This document shows, one piece after another, positions 49,552-61,200 of a stretch of DNA of 64,000 bases. The position numbers and the translations under genes are program-made. Origin of the DNA: Adiantum capillus-veneris (lineage: Eukaryota > Streptophyta > Polypodiopsida > Polypodiales > Pteridaceae); the NCBI GenBank assembly GCA_014529385.2, contig CM043963.1, forward strand, positions 67,669,412 through 67,733,411. The letters are read 5' to 3'. The notes below the pieces were generated by a model, which had not been told where the DNA came from, made no database searches, and was given only the letters and a program-made list of their open reading frames with translations. Each line of letters begins with the position of its first letter. Position 1 is the stretch's first letter.

Positions 49552-50176
49552 CTAGCAGATTTGGTGATGTTTTGTGCGTTTTGTGATGTTTTTCCATGTT
49601 GAAAGCAACATAAAGGTGATGGAAATTCCTAGTCCATACCCAAGCACAACGGCTTGCCAGGCTACGTGGTCAATCAACACTCTAAAGAAACGGTGAATTG
49701 AAGTCTCTTCGTCGTCGTCGTCGTTTCCCACAACGGAAGAACTAGGCGGACCTGATCGAGAGCGGGGGGGGGGGCGCACAAAGCTCATCAGCGCCCATGT
49801 AGCTCGCAGCAGTGAATGTTGAGAATTGATTACCTTGAGGAATGGACAGGTTCAAAGTCGATAGGGAGGTAAGGCCCTCAGAAAGTTTCGAAGGAATGGC
49901 GCCACTCAGGTTGTTGAGGGAAAGGTCTAGGGACTCCAAGTTGCGCAGACTAGCGATGGATTCGGAGAGATTCAAGAACACGGTGCCTACAAGCTGGGAG
50001 CCTAGAGAAGGAGGAATTTGGCCCACTAGCTTGTTTCCAGAGAGGTCAATGGCAGTGGTGAGCTGTAGCAAGTATTGGAATGTGAGAATTTGGCCCTTCG
50101 CTTTCACTTCCAACTCCTCATAATATCTGGAGTTATAAGAGGAGGTGATGTTAGGGCAGGATGTCCGCGCCATCAC
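49552..50176 (-). pseudogene. LRR receptor-like protein (RLP), C-terminal part
   Basis: Minus-strand frame with plant extracellular LRRs: LTTAIDLSGNKLVGQIPPSL, NLESLDLSLNNLSGAIPSKL, then the RLP capping block IPQGNQFSTFTAASYMGADE LC. An 11-base G run (49764-49774) shifts the frame; the next frame gives an acidic stretch (GNDDDDEE) and a membrane helix AVVLGYGLGISITFMLLS with a short basic cytoplasmic tail KRTKHHQIC. This is the layout of RLPs, membrane proteins without a kinase that act in immunity or development. Two LRRs have lost about 10 residues (LNLSESIAS and LNLSIPQG), so it is degraded. The fragment at 52331-52714 is probably the same gene. Confidence 0.85.
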
Positions 50177-50425
50177 TATCCCATCGTCCCCTCATGCAAC
50201 TTCAAGCGACCTCTGCCAACGCGTGGGATGCTATCAATCCTCTCGCTCACAGGACGTCCCTCCTTCTCCCCAATGCCCCTTTTGGACAGCTGGCTCCAAT
50301 AGGCCCCCCTCAAGTCTTATGAAGCTCGGACCCCCTTATTTCCAAGATCCTTCCCCCAAACCTCGCTGATAAGCTCATGCAACCCTTGTCTGACAGGCAC
50401 CAACTCCTGCAAAACAGAGCTCGTT

Positions 50426-51789
50426 TTGATGGCAGCTAATCTCTCAGAGACCCACCAAGAGGAGATCAAGAGACTGTTGGACCAACTGCCGGAGGAAGCC
50501 TACATTCGGAACCTCAACATGGAAACTGCCAAGGACATTCTCACCCTGGCCAAGGAAAAGCTACTCAAGGTAAGCCGTCAGTCATGTTACCTTCTTCCCA
50601 AGTCAGGAAGGTCGAAAAGAACCTAGAAAGTCGAGCCCTGGTAGGTCTGCTGGCGGGTCCTCGCCCCCAGTCGATATGCTTAAAGCGTGGATAAAGCAAG
50701 AGTGGACAGCACGGGGCATTGAAGTGGATTCCATTCAATGCCTTCCCAAGAACCACTTCCTTTTTGTTTTCAGAGATCAAGCTATGGCGTTTCAAGCTCT
50801 AAGTTATGGGCAATGGGTTATCCGCAACTCTCCTCTTTGCCTATTTCGGTGGAACAAAGAATTTTACCCCGAAACCTCTGCATCAAGGAATTACCCGGTT
50901 TGGGTTGAATTCCCTAATCTCCCTCTGCACCTCTATAGCCACCTTGGTCCCATTGCGGGTCAACTGGGTAAAGTGTTAGGTGGTCGTCCAAGGCAAGACT
51001 GGTACAACCTTGCATGGCACCCGCCGCAAGTGCTTGCAGAGATGGACATCTCTAGCCCAGCCAATCTTCCCCCTTCCATTGAGATCCAGATTGATGATGG
51101 GGAGGTTTTTGACCAACCTATCGATTACAAATACCTCCCCGACACTTGTTTCCTTTGTGGTAAACAAGGTCACTTCGTAAGGGCTTGCCCACTCAAAGCC
51201 CCTCCCCCCGCCCCGTCCACTAACACCCAAGCTCTCTCAGACCCAGTAACTAATCAGGCTGAACCACCCCATCCAGTCAACGGTCAGCATCAACCCAAGC
51301 CTCGGGCTAACCAGTCTAGTAACAAAGCCAGCGCGGCTAGGAGACAAGAATACAAAGGCAAATCTTCTAATAGGTTCGCGGTCCTGGCAAGGCTCCAGGA
51401 ATTTGTGGACTTTGATTCAGAAGACTTTGGAGATTTCATCCCTCCCACTCAGCCTCAGGGGCCAGTAGTAGATGCTCGGTTAGAAGAAGAGGTTAACAAC
51501 ATGGACAGCCTTTGATTCAGAAGACTTTGGAGATTTCATCCCTCCTACTCAGCCTCAGGGGCCAGTAGTAGATGCTCGGTTAGAAGAAGAGGTTAACAAC
51601 ATGGACATCCAACCGCTCCCATAGCTCAACAAAGAAAACAGACCGGTGGTCGAGTCTTCTTTGATTCCCCTCCCCTTGGGTTCAACCCCTATGGAAGTGC
51701 TGAAAGACAACAAAAGAAATCATGCCAATGTGGCTCAGACTCCGCCACACCAATCAGGCAGCGGTAAGAACAAGCGAGCCTCCAAATGA
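50426..51789 (+). pseudogene. LINE-D ORF1 (DUF4283-like domain and CCHC knuckle)
   Basis: N-terminal helix-rich segment (ETHQEEIKRLLDQLPEEAYI), a frameshift near 50575, then the plant LINE ORF1 domain (LKAWIKQEWTARGIEVDSIQ, HFLFVFRDQAMAFQAL, PVWVEFPNLPLHLY) and an intact knuckle CFLCGKQGHFVRAC (about 51149-51190). A 100-bp tandem duplication (units at 51411 and 51511) shifts the frame and truncates the protein at 51513-51515. Without it the frame would continue to TGA 51787-51789, overlapping the ORF2 start in ATGA. ORF1 proteins of this type bind element RNA. Confidence 0.8.
51411..51610 (+). repeat. 100-bp tandem duplication in LINE-D ORF1
   Basis: TTTGATTCAGAAGACTTTGG starts both copies (51411 and 51511); one or two mismatches over the unit. 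Since 100 is not a multiple of 3, it breaks ORF1. Confidence 0.95.
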
Positions 51790-52337
51790 AAGTGCTTTCT
51801 TGGAATGTAAAGGGTTTGACTGACCCCCTCAAAGTCAAACGCATAGCTTCATGGCTCAGGAACAACCCGACGGATTGTATTGTGCTCCAAGAGGTTAAAA
51901 CCTCTGGCCCCGAGCTCGAACGAGCCTTAGCAAATGTCTCTAAGAAGCACTTCTGGCTGGTGGACTCTCACCCCCACGGGTCCGAAGGATGCGTCATTGG
52001 CGTACCTGAAGAATTCAAGTCCACTCAATTGTCTACTGCAAGCAGGCACAATTGGTGCTCGGTTGTCCTCCCTCATCCCTATAATTCTAGACTTGTAGGT
52101 GTCTATGCTGGGAGATCTGGGCAACGTTCAAGCTCCTCGGGAATTGAGCCGTTTAGTTGGTTTGCCGAGAAAACAATGTTGTTCAGTACACAAGATGAGT
52201 TCTCTGATTTGGAAAGGTATCTGAAGGTCGAGAGATCACCCACAAAGCGGTTTTGGGATGGGGCCACTCAGCTGGTTCGACACAATAACAAATTGCATGA
52301 GCTGTGCAAGGCCCTGCAGGGAGCTTGGGATCCGGCC
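51786..52337 (+). pseudogene. LINE-D ORF2, endonuclease start only
   Basis: ATG 51786 (MKVLSWNVKGLTDPLKVKRI) begins an APE-type endonuclease: LSWNVKGL (Asn) and CIVLQEVKT (Glu) are present, then GSEGCVIGV and SVVLPH..LVGVYAGRSG. The sequence then jumps to SWFAEKTMLFSTQDEFSDLE, which belongs further downstream in such proteins, implying an internal deletion that removes the GD-x-N and SDH motifs. The last residues WDPAT* are at the join with LRR sequence. Confidence 0.8.
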
Positions 52338-52714
52338 ACTTAGTTTGGATTAGCAAGGAGCAGTTTCCCAAGGAAACTGGGATGTTGCCCGTGAGGTTGT
52401 TGGATGGGGCACGGAGGTAGAGCAGGTTTGATAGCCTGCCCAGGGACGCAGGCAGGCTGCCCGTGAAGTGGTTGAAGCTCAGGCGCAAAGAGGTGAGCTG
52501 GAAGCAATTCCCTACGGACTCGGGAATGCTGCCACTTGGGATACATTGAAGAGGGAGAGGGCGGTGCAGAGTGACAAGGAATCTGGGATAGAGCCGGAGA
52601 AATTGTTGAGGGAAATGTCCAGTGAGGCGAGCGAGGCGGCGCCGACATTGCAAAGAGCTGCGATTGCTTGGGAGGAAATTGATCCGGAGATGGAAACGTT
52701 GCTATATTCGTCGT
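52338..52714 (-). pseudogene. LRR receptor-like protein, internal LRRs
   Basis: Minus-strand LRRs in two frames: SLASLDISLNNFSGSIPDSL, then after a small deletion GSIPESVGNCFQLTSLRLSF, NHFTGSLPASLGRLSNLLYL and NLTGNIPVSLGNCSLLI. The consensus L..L.LS.N...G.IP..LG identifies plant extracellular LRRs. Strand and type match 49552-50176, and the two are split by LINE-D with loss of intervening LRRs. The upstream (N-terminal) end is cut at about 52714. Confidence 0.85.
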
Positions 52715-52809
52715 TATATAGCGACGCTTATAGCGACGGTTACAGGCTACCTATAGCGACGCTCATAGCGATGTTGCAGAGCCTTATACAGCGACGCTTA
52801 TAGCGACAC
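52715..52809. repeat. TATAGCGACG subterminal-type repeat cluster
   Basis: TATAGCGACG or close variants (TATAGCGATG, TACAGCGACG) occur about six times in 95 bp. Clustered short direct repeats are typical of subterminal regions of CACTA or Mutator-like elements, and CACTA genes follow to the right. No terminal repeat was found. Confidence 0.6.
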
Positions 52810-53214
52810 CCAAGAGTAAATTTTTTTGGGTGGTAGGGCATTCACCCATCAATCAAATTGAATGTTTCAATAAGAGAGTAAACCTAAATGAATCCAACAT
52901 AAGCCCAGATTCACCTTTGAAAGAAAGTGCAAGGTATAGACCCAAAGTAGTCACCCACAAGAGAATATAACCATTAACTCCATCGTTCATAGTATTGTTT
53001 GCAGAATAAAGATACAAAACTGACAAAAGTAAATCAATGACAATTGTACACATCATAGGCAAAATCACTTGATTGTTAAGCTTTAAAAATGTAATAGTTA
53101 CAACACCATTGTCATTATTGAGAAAATATACATGGTTTTCCAATAGTTACAAAAAAACGTATACACGTTATCTCATTAAACATGCTATGACAAAAGGAAA
53201 CTAATGCTATCTAG
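52810..53214. other. Non-coding DNA
   Basis: No ORF or repeat supported; lies between the TATAGCGACG cluster and the 3' end of the antisense CACTA gene. Confidence 0.4.
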
Positions 53215-53930
53215 CTACGGCTGATGTCGTTTAATAGACGTCTCATCGCGTCCAAGCAACGTATCTGTCGGATTCTGTAGAAAAAACAATAAGACAGCTT
53301 TCTGTAAGTATAAACATATAATTTACAAAACAATACAACAAATAGAAAAGAGTAAACCCTAATACTAACCATGCCATCGCGAGAACTCAAAATGTCCATC
53401 ATGACGTTTCCCTTTCTGCCTGCATACTCGCGCTGGTACGGTGTGGGGTCACATCCTGTCATCGACCACTGTTCAAAACATACAAAGAATCCATTATGTT
53501 ACAATTTAAAAGTACAAATAGACATAACTACCAAACCTAAAGAGAAATGCAAAAAGACTTACAAAATCGGCCTCAAATGATGCCCACCCGCCGCTCCCCA
53601 AGTGGTGGGAGCTCCCTGTCTCTACTCGCGCTTTGACTGCCTCCTTTTGTTGCTTCCACTTGTCATGATTCTCGCACGCTGTTCGCTCCACGTTCTTCCA
53701 ATCTTCTTTGGCCAGCCAATCTGGTCTATTCCACCCATTATTTATTGTTTTCTACATTTCAGAACGCTTGTGCTTGTAGTGTTCGCACATTCGAACCTTC
53801 ATCAGGTCTTCATTGAAGCGCTCATCTCGTGTTGACACGAAAAACTCGTCATGCAGCATGCTGGTGAATTTGTCTTTTAATTCACTTGGTACTTCACTCC
53901 ACGTGTTTAGTATATAGTGTCTAAACTCAA
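53215..53930 (-). pseudogene. CACTA-associated protein (plant Ptta/En/Spm-type), three-exon model
   Basis: Minus strand. Exon 1 (about 53930-53563): LNTWSEVPSELKDKFTSMLH, FNEDLMKVRMCEHYKHKRSE, TAG (53752-53754), then WNRPDWLAKEDWKNVERTAC and ETGSSHHLGSGGWASFEADF. Intron 53562-53469 (GTAAGT..CAG). Exon 2 (53468-53370): WSMTGCDPTPYQREYAGRKG..MMDILSSRDGM. Intron 53369-53275 (GTTAGT..CAG). Exon 3 (53274-53215): NPTDTLLGRDETSIKRHQP and stop. Both introns are phase 0. The spacing W..P..L...H....GS.S..... then R...Y resembles the second protein of plant CACTA elements. One in-frame stop in exon 1 makes it a pseudogene or a strain-specific null. The N-terminal start was not found. Confidence 0.65.
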
Positions 53931-54150
53931 CATAAACCTAAATCTAATCCAGTTTTAAATCCTGAACCTAAATGTAATCTAACTTAAATCTAACATAGCT
54001 AGCTAATCTTAAATCTTGCCCTAGTTCTAAATCTAACCTAATTTTAATCTAATGTAGATCTAAATCTAGCATAATCCTAAACTCAACATAAACTTAAATC
54101 TAAATGTAATCGGACATAATCTTAAATTTAACTTAAATCTTCACCTAATC
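53931..54150. repeat. AT-rich ATCTAA-word low-complexity region
   Basis: Repeated AAATCTAACTTAAATCTAAC-type words (TCTAA/AAATC) over about 200 bp; no ORF. Confidence 0.7.
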
Positions 54151-54287
54151 TTTCTCTCTTTGTTTTTTTCCCTTACCTCTATCTTTTGTCTTCTCCCCCT
54201 CTCTCTCTTTGGTTTTTTATTCTCTCTCTCTCTCTCTCCTCTCTCTCTCACACACACACACATACACACACATTGTGTCTTTGAAAG

Positions 54288-54319
<32 letters not shown>

Positions 54320-54367
54320 TCACACACACACACATACACACACACATTGTGTCTTTGAAAGAAAGAA

Positions 54368-54402
<35 letters not shown>

Positions 54403-54534
54403 GAGGGAAAGGGAACATGAGAGAGAGGAGAGGGAAGGAGCATACCTGGCTCTCCTTCCTCTCCTCGTGTGTGTGTGTGTGTGTGTGGGGGGGGGGGGGG
54501 GAGGAGGGAAGGAGAGAGAGAGAGAGAGAGGAAA

Positions 54535-54620
<86 letters not shown>

Positions 54621-54630
54621 CGAGAGCAAG

Positions 54631-54682
<52 letters not shown>

Positions 54683-54705
54683 AGAGAGATAGCGAGAGCG
54701 ATATC

Positions 54706-54739
<34 letters not shown>

Positions 54740-54784
54740 TAGGGTACGTAGAGAGAGAGATAGAGAGAAATAGAGAGATAGAGA

Positions 54785-54865
<81 letters not shown>

Positions 54866-55040
54866 AAAGATAGAGGTAGAGAAAGAGAGAGAATTAACTA
54901 GTGATAGCTACGGAGATGGATAGAGAGAGAGAGAGAGATAGTAGTAGATAGAGAAAGTTGGCGTGACAGAGTTAGTTTGGCTGACCAATTGTATGAAAAG
55001 GACATAAACTCTCTCTATCTCTCTCTCTCCCTCTAGAAGA
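54151..55040. repeat. Microsatellite block: CT, CA, GA, GT, AT tracts
   Basis: Includes a two-copy unit of about 75 bp (CACACATTGTGTCTTTGAAA plus GA tract) at 54247-54390, a GT/G run at 54467-54501, long GA tracts to 54780, an AT tract (54788-54829) and more GA. Arg/Glu or Ser/Leu frames across it are artefacts. Confidence 0.95.
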
Positions 55041-55286
55041 AACTATGGAACTAAAAGAGGCAAAGGGGTTTTGCCCGCTACATGCATTGTCATCTACACC
55101 TGGGAGAGCACGTATGTGTCTACCCATATAGGATTTGACCAATAAAGACGAGATTTTGACCCGATGGTCCTGATCTCCGTACACCTCTGGACCAAGGTGT
55201 GCGGAGATCGGGCAAGGCTAGAGAATGCGAGGTAGTTTACATTGTGAGGAGTATATATATTAAAACAACATTCATAATCATTGTAG

Positions 55287-56225
<939 letters not shown>

Positions 56226-56539
56226 TGGTTATGGTTATGGTTTTAATTTGGTTATGGTTTTGCACAAAGTTCATTTCATTTCTTTCATTTGCCTTAAATC
56301 TCATGTGAGATCCTACATGGATATCATGTAGGAGGGGTATACATATGGTTTTTTTTTTTTAAAGTTTATGTTAAAACAAAGGGAACTCTGCCAAAATTTT
56401 TGCGGGAGCACGGTTGATTTTGGTGTTGCTCGCTTTCTTGGGCAGAGGATAGGCAGTTTGGTTGTGGCTGTGTCCATCTTTTCACTGGGCACAGGACAGG
56501 CTGCCTGTCCTCTGTCCAAGAATTTTGTTTTCTAATATG
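56226..56539. other. Non-coding CACTA interior
   Basis: After VLRHFPIIS, coding similarity ends in GGTTATGGTT repeats, then a T run and unassigned sequence. No gene seen. Confidence 0.45.
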
Positions 56540-56700
56540 GTCATCGAAATACGCGTCGATAGAGACGTCAAAATACACGTTGAAAAAAATGCCTTTCGAC
56601 ACTGACTCGTATTTTGACGGTTTTACAAGGACGATTATTTCGACGCACTTTTCGAGTATGGCATCGAAATCTACGTCGAAGGCACTTTTTTGTTGTAGTA
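56540..56700. mobile_element. Right terminus of a CACTA element
   Basis: Subterminal TCGA-ATACGCGTCGA-type words (TTTCGACG, ACGTCGAAG, ATTTTGACGG) lead to a terminal CTTTTTTGTTGTAGTA. The reverse complement TACTACAACAAAAAAG is close to the CACTACAA-type end of plant CACTA elements, with the last G changed to A. Immediately after it (56701) chromovirus leader sequence begins at an interior point, as expected for an insertion into gypsy DNA. The left terminus was not found. Confidence 0.6.
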
Positions 56701-57410
56701 TTAAGTAGCCTATAAATGGTTGATGTTGTTAATTATATTAGGGTAAGCGGAGCTGGGATCTATTATCAGTTTTGAGCCCACTATGTGGGATATGGTGCAC
56801 ACGGAGCTTTGGAGTTAATAGTGGAGTCTTTTTAGACTTGCCTACGGCTTTACCATTATTGAGCCATAAGAAGTCCGAAAGGAGCTAGCCCTCGACCACT
56901 CTGCTATGTTAGACCTACTCCACTACTCTTTATAATTAACCACTTCGAGCCGTGGGTGTAGATACTTAAGAGCCAATTCTCAAAGGTGGAGAGGAGTGGC
57001 AACTAAAGTTTTGAATTGCCAAAGCATACACTAAGTATATACATAAATTTTGTTAACATGGTGACAATAATCAAGAGAGTAGAATGAACATTGATAGTTT
57101 TGATTTTGCACATGAAGGTGCTACTGATGATGCTCGCATGTTTGTGAACTATCTCGTAACTAGGTTGCAGCAAGCTATGGGCAACCCTGCTTTGTAAGCC
57201 GGAGTTACTCAACGACTTCGCACTTATGGGATTTCCCTTCATCTCCAAGAGGAGAGAGACCTTAGGAGGCCTCTTGAAGAGACCCCCAAAAGAAGACTCT
57301 ATCCCATACGAGAGGAGGAATCCAAAGAGCAAGAAAGCAATGAAAGTTTAAGTTCCTCTGAAGATGTGGCTCAACGAAGACAGCGATCTAGACGATCGCC
57401 CACGTTTTGT
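56701..57410 (+). pseudogene. Third chromovirus fragment: leader and gag start
   Basis: Matches gypsy-1 from 4172 to about 4880 (TTAAGTAGCCTAT, CCACTATGTGGGATATGGTG, then NIDSFDFAHEGATDD, LVTRLQQAMGNPAL). The ATG is followed by GTGACAATAATC with a one-base loss relative to MAHNNQE. It still has CTCCAAGAGG and ATACGAGAGG where gypsy-1 has TAA and TGA, which is useful for reading the gypsy-1 stops as C-to-T changes. Cut on the right at 57410. Confidence 0.85.
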
Positions 57411-57465
57411 GGGCCATGGTGTTCAACCCGTCGACCGACATTTGTCTGTGTGTGTATGTGTGTAT

Positions 57466-57534
<69 letters not shown>

Positions 57535-57576
57535 TTGCCCACCACCAATGGACTCGTGGAGTCTTATGTCTACGTG

Positions 57577-57614
<38 letters not shown>

Positions 57615-57669
57615 TTGCCGGATCGTCTTACATCTGCGCCAGCCAGTGCCAAGGTCCAATGAGTGCTTT

Positions 57670-57722
<53 letters not shown>

Positions 57723-58211
57723 CAACCCGTCTCGACCTCGAGTGCTTTTGCTTGCACGCGCTGGATGTGTGAGACACAGAGGGGTTCTCTTGTGAGTCGT
57801 ATGTGAGGCTCGTATTGTATGAGACGCGGGTGCCGCCAAAGGAACATACTGCTCTTCAGTGTCACCTGTCTAGCTGCGTGCAATGTCCTCACTGTTGCTG
57901 AAGATGCAGGCCCGGGTTGACTCAGAGCACACTCTTCGGGTCTGTTGGTATCACCTCACTCATGCAAGTATGGCCGGACGAAACCATTTTCAGCCACATG
58001 GCCTCCTGAATTCCTCTCTCATTCATATATAGTAGTACATCCGCCCACCAAAGGCGGCCTCTCTCTCTCTCTCTCTCTTTTGCTCCCCCTCTTTATCCCG
58101 TGCATGTGAGCTTCTCTCACTTTTGGCATTTAGTCTTCAGCTGGCAAACGTTGACACATGTAAAGTGTACTCTCTCTGCCGTTATAGAATACATAGTATG
58201 GCCGGCCGCCT

Positions 58212-58283
<72 letters not shown>

Positions 58284-58284
58284 G
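57411..58284. repeat. GT/GA/CT microsatellite region
   Basis: GT tract (57451-57500), GA tracts (57501-57530, 57579-57610, 57675-57722), then ordinary sequence and a 64-bp CT tract (58216-58280) that ends at the 5' edge of LINE-C2. GAGAGAATGTTGCC follows two of the GA tracts, hinting at tandem duplication. Confidence 0.9.
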
Positions 58285-61200
58285 CAGCCGTTTTTTGACC
58301 TAGTAGATAGCAGTCCACTCTTTTGATCATAACTTCTTCATCCGAACTCCGATTTGGGTGATCTATAGCCTCAATCGAAGAGCACGAAGTCCTCTACGCA
58401 TTGATGTAAAGACAGAAATTTTCAGAGTTATGGAAGGCATTTTTGTAGCAGCATTTCCGAAGTGAACAGGTTCAACAAAATTGATTCTCATCTCCTATTC
58501 TACATACAATGTCTTCCGGCACTCGCAAGGGTTCTTCTTCTTCAACAAGGTCCACAACCATTATGGAAAATGATCCAAAATCTCCTAAGTATGGAGATAG
58601 CAACACAACCACCCAACCAACGACATCGGAAACCATGATCGTGGCGTACTTGGTATCATTGCAAGAGACCGTAAACAAACAAGGCGAAGACTTACGAGCA
58701 CTTGCAATGGAGAATGGCACACTAAGGGTACTTGTGGTTGAGAATGAGAATCTCAAGAGGACACTTGAGATGCAAACAACACGTTTGATGCAACTTGAAG
58801 AGGAAGTCAAGGAATGTAAACGCTCTCTTGTGGACTTGAATGCTTTGAAGGAGCGGATGAGCAAAGTAGAGCATGACCATGTATTGAAAGAGGAGAAATT
58901 TGACACTATGAGCCGGGATGTATGCGACATGAAAAATGTATGCACAAACAAGTCTTGGGCTGATGTATGTGGTAGCAATGTGGTTTCTAATTCCTCACTC
59001 ATGCAAGCTATGGTTCAAACAAAGAATGTTGAGAATGTGGATGTGGAGGAGTTGAAGGAACGGGAGCGACGTTCCAAGAACATTGTTATTCGTGGAATTC
59101 CCGAAGAGAAGTTAGAGACACCTCCTTCTCTTGCCATTGTTATTGAAGATTTTTTCAAAACCCACTTTGGCATGTCCGGAGTTATGGTCTATGGAGCGCA
59201 TAGAGTGGGGAAGCAAGGAGCTCCTCGCTCGGGAGAATGGCCAATTGTATGCACCATGCCAGATGAGACCAAGCGAAAGATTATCCTTGATAATAGTTGG
59301 ATCTATTTAAGGGATACAAAATGTTTTGTATGTGAAGATCGCACTATTAAGCAACAAAATATGCGTCGCAAGGCATATGAGGAAAAGAATAATAAAAACA
59401 AGGAGATCTCTCATGAAGAAAATGTGCCCAAGGAGGAGGCAAGTCTCTCAAGCAAATAGGGATGCGTGACCTATGAGACCGAGTTACAATTGAAAATATG
59501 CTTTTGTAATTGTAATGGATACCCATGGAATGCGGGGGGTTGGCATTGATGAACTAATAAGCAAAGCCGATGTTGTACTTCTTGTTGAAACTTGGGAGCA
59601 TGATACACAAAGGATTAACGGCTTGGAGGATTACAATGTACATTCATTGATGTGGTCAAAGAATCTCAAGCAACGAAGAGGACAAGGAGGGTTAGCATGT
59701 ATGGTTAAGAAAGGATTGGAAGATTTTGTATCAATTGTGAAAGATGACAAGTACAAACGTTATGTATGGCTAAAAATTATGACACCAAAAAGAGCACCCA
59801 TTTTTGTAGCCGGTTGCTACATTCCTCATCATGATTCTCCCTTTTATGCTTGCATGGATAGAGATCAACCATTTTCTGATTTGGAAGAGGACATTGCTTA
59901 TTTCAAAGGTGAAGGTGATGTTATTGTATCTGGGGATATGAATGCTCGCACAAAAACATTGCAACATGATACTCAACAATTTGATATGCCATACATTTCA
60001 AGGGAGTTGGAGGAAGTTCACTTGTATGATCGTACTTCAATGGATGAGAAAGAGCCGGATCACTATGGAAAGTTACTTTTACACATGTGTAATAGCACGG
60101 GTATGCTCATTGCCAATGGTGTATCTTTGTGGAGTGGAACCAATGGATTTACATGTAGAAGACATAATGGGGATAGTTTGATTGACTATATGCTACTCTC
60201 TGAAGCCATCATGTATCGCATAAAGAGTTTTATGTTTGGTCAATGGACCCCGGAATCCGACCATCGCACCTTATGTATCGACCTTTCATGTGGAGAAGCA
60301 ACTAAGCATGATAATCTCAGCCAAAGGAAAGAGAAGTTATCACTATGTATGGATTCCAAACGGGCACCAATGTACATTGAAATGGTTGAGCAAAAATTAT
60401 GGATGACAAAGCTTCAATGTGATGCACCATTGGAAACTAAATGGGAAGCTTTCAAGAAAGCTATTTGTTCTTGTGCGGAAGAATGCTTTGCCATAAAGCA
60501 TCTCCATGGTATCCACAAAGATAGATCACGCAAAAGGTGGTTTGATAAAGAATTTCAAGATGCTCGAAAGTCCTTGATAAAGATTGATGCAACTATGGAC
60601 AAAGACAACTATCAAAGTCATTTGCGTACATACAAGGCATTGATTCAAAAGAAGAGAAGAAGATGGGAAGTAAAGCAACAAGAATTTCAAATCCAAGAAA
60701 AGGCACATGCATGTGGAAGATTTTGGAGAAACTTGAGAGGCAAGCGGGTTGAGAATTTTGGTAACTTGAGTCTAGTGGATATGTACACACATTGTAGGCA
60801 ATTATATGAGCAAGAAAATACTGAAAAAATGCCATTTTATGGTTCACTCCCATGTATGCCGTCTTTTTTTACTATTGAGGATGTATGCGGTGGGCTTGAA
60901 AAGTTGGCCACTCGCAAAGCGGGAGATCTTCAAGGTATCAAGCCGGAGATGATCAAATGGACGGGAGATTTTACCCATGAGTGGATGTGTGATATGTTCA
61001 ACCTTGCACTTCAACATGGTATGCCTTATGATTGGAGTACTAATTGGGTTAAGCCTTTGCATAAAGGAGGGGATGTAAACAATGTAAGCAACTATCGGAC
61101 TATAATGATTGGGTCTCTTATGGCAAAGTTGTTTGGGTGCATAATGGAGATGAAATTGAGTGATTGGGCTGAAGAGAATGATAAGCGTGCAAAGGGACAA

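Larger units (their letters stand above)
50380..52337 (+). mobile_element. LINE-D: 5' part of a plant L1-type element
   Basis: Contains ORF1 and the start of ORF2 on the plus strand, placed between two antisense LRR fragments. ORF2 is cut inside the endonuclease domain, so RT and the 3' end are missing. LINE insertions normally lose the 5' end, so retention of only the 5' part points to a later deletion spanning the LINE 3' end and part of the LRR gene. Confidence 0.8.
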
